Part shown: piece by piece, positions 33,801 to 35,216 of the stretch | Layout: each line of letters begins with the position of its first letter | How positions within the stretch are numbered: position 1 is the stretch's first letter | The notes under the pieces: generated by a model | Told to the model about the DNA's origin: nothing | The model's input: only the letters and a program-made list of their open reading frames with translations | Database searches by the model: none | From: Prolixibacteraceae bacterium | GTDB taxonomy: Bacteria > Bacteroidota > Bacteroidia > Bacteroidales > Prolixibacteraceae | Direction: 5' to 3' | Assembly: GCA_003457135.1 (NCBI GenBank) | Contig: DMSQ01000023.1 | Coordinates: 1 to 35,216 of the forward strand | Length of the DNA: 35,216 bases | Translations under genes and position numbers: made by a program

Positions 33801-35216
33801 TTCTTTCAAAGTAACCATGTCTTCAATCTGAGCAGCGCTTAAGGCAGTCAGAGCTGTACCAGTAAGGTTGGTAAGGGTAGCTAAATTATCATCAGCAAAT
33901 GTAATTTTTGGATTTGCATTAGCCACCAAATTTTGAACATCACCCGAATGGCTTGCAGTTAAAACAGGAGCCAGATAATCCTTAACCGAATAGACTGTGG
34001 TAACAACACCACCACCTAAAGGAACAGTAACACCGGCTACATCCTGAATTTTGTCCTGATCAAACGTAAGGTTATAATCAGCAGCATTACTAACTAATGC
34101 ATCAGTCGGTGTCAATATTGCAGTATAAGTTCCGGCATCATAGGTCAAAGTAAATGGTTTTGCTACAGCAATCTTTTTGAAAGTAATTAAAGGCAATAAG
34201 TTAGTGGCATCTGCAGCTACCCAGGTAGTTCCAGTTGTATTTACTTTAATGGCTTTATTAAAATCAATTTTAATGGTTGAATTGGCAACCAAATTGGTAA
34301 TTGCCGTTGCACCAACAGAACTACCATATTGTACTGTTAAAGGATCACGATCACCAGTAGTCAAGGTAAACACCTTTTCTGTGGTAATTTTATTAGTATT
34401 GCTACTAATATCCATTACTGCATTGTTACGTAAACGTACTGTATAAGCAGTATTGCTTGTAAATGGAGCAGTTGGAGTTAAAGTAATAACACCTGTACTG
34501 GCGGCGCCAGCGGGTAAAACTGAAAATGCAACCGGTGCATTATTCTGCTCCAAAGCAACAACCTCAGCCCAATCAGCTGTAGTGCTTAGTTGTTTTTGGA
34601 TTGTTTCATTAAAGGTAATCGTAATATTTGAAGTCAACGAGGTTGGAGTTGTAAATGCAACAACCACTGTTGGCGCTTCAAAATCTGAACTGGTGAATGC
34701 CCAATCGGTTTTATTGATAGGAACAATGAAAGCACCTGCACCAGCAAATGCATTACCAGCCAGATCTTTGATAAAACCAGCAGGGAAAACCACGTAATAT
34801 GCAACATTACTGGCCAAAGTCATTTCCAGATCAACAACAGTAACCCATTGGCTTACTGTGCGGCCTGCTCCAAAAGTATTCGCTGTAACTTCCGCGGCGG
34901 TAATTTTTCTTGAAGTAATTGCACTTGCACTAACTTGTTTTACGTATGATTCATCCGAATTTTTACGCAAGTCAAGAGTACCGGCACCATTGCCCATCAC
35001 CTGCTCGTCGAATACCATATACAATGCATAGGTGGCTTTGGCAGTATTCATTAATGTGCCACGTACAATAGCTGAAGGCGCAGTATTATCAAGCGTAGTA
35101 AAAGGTAATGTAACCGGAGGCGTTAATTGAACACCAACACTATTCTCAGTTACAACCCAAACTTTGTAATCAGTACTACCGGTCAATCCCGTTAGTGAAG
35201 AAGGTACATTAACACC
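27894..35216 (-). CDS. Giant multi-repeat Ig-like surface protein with T9SS type A sorting domain (partial, N-terminus off the window)
   Basis: The frame is open to the right edge, giving 2440 codons; the true start and signal peptide lie outside. The internal TTG at 35186 is not a credible start, because coding continues above it in frame (NVPSSLTGLTGSTDYKVW, an FN3-like tail). About nineteen units of roughly 115-130 residues follow, each with the SbsA-type Ig pattern: a Pro-rich opening (such as PTAVVAP), a strand like LTFSEAV or MTFNEAVVAGAG, later YYVxIxxG, then DxxGN and WxFxT. One unit (near TVTFTCTDNVNLATVYYTI) is FN3-like. The last 75 residues are a T9SS C-terminal domain: FKVYPNPFVDYVNV, VTNIAGQTVKEV and GIYFMSLYN, ending AKIVKR. 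I infer export through the type IX system and attachment or release at the cell surface, probably as an adhesin or matrix protein. Confidence 0.9.
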   Translation of the reverse strand, partial: GVNVPSSLTGLTGSTDYKVWVVTENSVGVQLTPPVTLPFTTLDNTAPSAIVRGTLMNTAKATYALYMVFDEQVMGNGAGTLDLRKNSDESYVKQVSASAITSRKITAAEVTANTFGAGRTVSQWVTVVDLEMTLASNVAYYVVFPAGFIKDLAGNAFAGAGAFIVPINKTDWAFTSSDFEAPTVVVAFTTPTSLTSNITITFNETIQKQLSTTADWAEVVALEQNNAPVAFSVLPAGAASTGVITLTPTAPFTSNTAYTVRLRNNAVMDISSNTNKITTEKVFTLTTGDRDPLTVQYGSSVGATAITNLVANSTIKIDFNKAIKVNTTGTTWVAADATNLLPLITFKKIAVAKPFTLTYDAGTYTAILTPTDALVSNAADYNLTFDQDKIQDVAGVTVPLGGGVVTTVYSVKDYLAPVLTASHSGDVQNLVANANPKITFADDNLATLTNLTGTALTALSAAQIEDMVTLKEGSSSGANLAFTAAYAGGVITITPTVALATGKTYYYGIGASVKDATGNAAPSKFSTFTMIAPVNPPAIVANTYTVNGSAQTPIATKLVNITPSTSSKVLVTVTFNDNIKEVVSVAPFNTVSLTDGVTTWTANVTPSSVSGNTLTVEFTTTASLAAAFDAGNVCTLTLPAGIVQGSTAYAPATFAQFAATTTILFDSKDITAPVVTAANTYDSTTPTPVLSTTAVALNTKLELVIGEKVVLGSGDILIKEGATTIQTIAVNSTNVTLNTAGTLATVAKADLIKYNTVYSVVVPVGAFKDDVSLNSNPTVTFTFTTLPNPQPVVTAYTPVDNSDLLSSAGTLTLGLTFSEEIIKYDPLVGSRKQWFVIKNTGTTTTPGTRATFNGSLDLVAGTDVVVANNYIETASVGISGANVTIATGFTPVAGEKYYVLITPGSFLDKSTGTTLGGLVVPGVFTGVTSDLTWNFTTKDENPGTATFAYTKRPDGKVAKTSDIVINFTRPIKNADGSAITDAQIATLFTLTKTATLGADPVPSVKAFVGTISADKKTVTILNSSLVTLGEMTELATYTIGVSAGSPMIYANADNSTNAVVAFDTFTTSDYTIPVVTPTIAAAVTDIAFTSLTVGAPKQHVATVTFTCTDNVNLATVYYTIQEGDATTVAPAASVVKADKMALVTGTAPAAVTYQFTSLKEETSYVVWAVAVDAAGNESAVSKVVFITDDVTKPVIATLPTSFDAAKKLTFIFNEAVSPAASSVRILNAATMEELAILDLLADPTIPTNPKLLITNAWAGVAIGNSLVNYYVEIDKGLVADVPVVAGDAVNTFDGLFRTALMVTSKDAVAPVLVSTTPTLPAVDVNANFSIKLTFDEPVQKVSTIPVGAFVVEKVLAGPLYEAYEVVDPANVVTNGTADVTINLGRALVSSTEYRLTVKLNAFEDLAGNDHATVTLSNNITAKDVLAPTVTYLPVKGATGVAAAVTPMTLTFSEAIRNLDNTAIDSYDLDSLVYFRKGTTPMAFTATLDGTMKIITITPAATLVVDAVYTYGFKAKFEDVKDNVTAADAATFSTVTTSPAALFLSWTPAKASPYAAPWPWLGTSSPVSLNFTGPIFTYDAVVAANSNLPVTPAYLATAISVTKNTVAIPAADLVFTISGNTVSVAPKAGTTWGSGSIIEVTLAANKIQLNEGNVSPVPTDVSKYLAEDTVDPIVDVTKTDAVFTAGYHPANVGVLGVSPVIGKSDKLKLYFVEDVKVGTGTVEIYRWDGVLAKPAMMATVDATDKKLVSLGDLSDLPTNQEYYAIINPGAVLDVTDNNLYAGITTVKTFKFNLMDDAIPMVVSYLPTTSNISVSTKLTISFDRPVVTSLSAVGYVALYKSAAGGDAVQLWRVADNGTTAAFTISGSTATVNLSTLEPNTRYYVELAAGSFASAADNTKEQLAISRSVWTFSTEVNAAPLAVTYSPAKTDPMTGDVPLNSGLTVTFDQDVVAGVGNIQLHRKQTFGGPIITNFDVADATKVTFNGNAMSIAGDVLQLQNFSEYYVIIPGTAVKNTSLTPEYYAGITVPLAWQFKTFNDVTGPTAVVAPKTNGWLPADVKLTMTFNEAVVAGAGKVTLYNAADDAVVEEFTLAPAMLSGKVLTIVPTVELTQQTSYYVKVDAGLVKDVWGNNYLGIADKTTWKFMTGDFTGPTVVVTPPASPVATVFTVGLKFNEAVSGVLGGVTVTGGTLTSVDGLGDTYTLTVSAAQQKEVTIVLTDAIKDISPNTNKFAGQTLTYTTGDFTAPELLTWSPFDETTTNNHPTFMMTFSEDVMLGTGGALKVYKVNTTTPVLTIPVTAAMINGKDVTVSYAATQSGLDKDARYYVLVDGTALNDKAGNAFIGVSDVAAWTFKTGPEFATITDPLNGSLEFKVYPNPFVDYVNVANASELSKVVVTNIAGQTVKEVVNPTERIQLNELRSGIYFMSLYNSDDVIVKTAKIVKR

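Noticed and set aside
34177..34797. Plus-strand frames of 89 and 114 codons, with similar ones at 31426-31728 and 32110-32373
   Set aside because: They are antisense shadows of the Ig-repeat gene, whose Thr/Ala/Val-rich codons leave the opposite strand open.
35184..35186. TTG at 35186 as the start of the giant protein
   Set aside because: The same frame continues upstream with FN3-like coding sequence to the window edge, and no signal peptide follows this codon.
27894..35216. Tandem pattern that might be a DNA repeat array or CRISPR
   Set aside because: The repetition is at protein level, with unit length near 120 residues and divergent DNA. There are no short identical repeats with regular spacers.

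Overview
The window comes from the chromosome of a member of the Bacteroidota, probably Bacteroidia. The evidence is the gene order rpsU-xer-hpf-tRNAs-tuf-secE-nusG-rplKAJL-rpoBC, promoters of the TTTG/TAnnTTTG type, starts that mostly lack a Shine-Dalgarno sequence, a PorT protein, a lipoprotein TamA (TamL), and a giant surface protein with a type IX secretion (T9SS) C-terminal signal. The family-level assignment is open.

Region 1 (1-14480, all minus strand) is the translation/transcription core. Read in the direction of transcription it holds rpsU (with a clear promoter), a Xer-type recombinase, hpf, tRNA-Thr(TGT), tRNA-Tyr(GTA), tRNA-Gly(TCC), tRNA-Thr(GGT), tuf, a strong terminator, a decayed tRNA-Trp-like element, secE, nusG, rplK, rplA, rplJ, rplL, a hairpin, rpoB and rpoC. 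The rpoC gene runs off the left edge.

Region 2 (14562-19998) holds a membrane-anchored helix-hairpin-helix protein, class II fructose-bisphosphate aldolase with its terminator, TamL, and a divergent SpoU/TrmH-family RNA methyltransferase. Region 3 (19999-24332) starts with a convergent spacer carrying three small REP-like hairpins. It continues with a minus-strand operon of a PurL/AIR-synthase-like protein, menaquinone methyltransferase MenG/UbiE, PorT (a T9SS component) and a COG2509-type FAD protein that starts with TTG two bases after porT. Region 4 (24442-27039, plus strand) is an operon of a YdfG-like short-chain dehydrogenase, an LDH2/MDH2-type dehydrogenase and a glycosyltransferase-like protein. 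It converges on an NfsA-like nitroreductase.

Region 5 (27894-35216, minus) is one open reading frame of more than 2,430 codons. It encodes about nineteen SbsA-type Ig-like repeats and ends in a T9SS sorting domain. Its 5' end lies outside the window.

No gene-free stretch exceeds 300 bases. I see no CRISPR array, insertion sequence, prophage, rRNA or defence system. The most unusual signals are small RNA-level features in Region 1: the tRNA remnant where tRNA-Trp is expected, a tRNA-Gly whose elbow pair is swapped from G19-C56 to A19-U56, rare Shine-Dalgarno sequences on hpf and nusG, and stem-loops whose G-U pairs form only on the transcribed strand.
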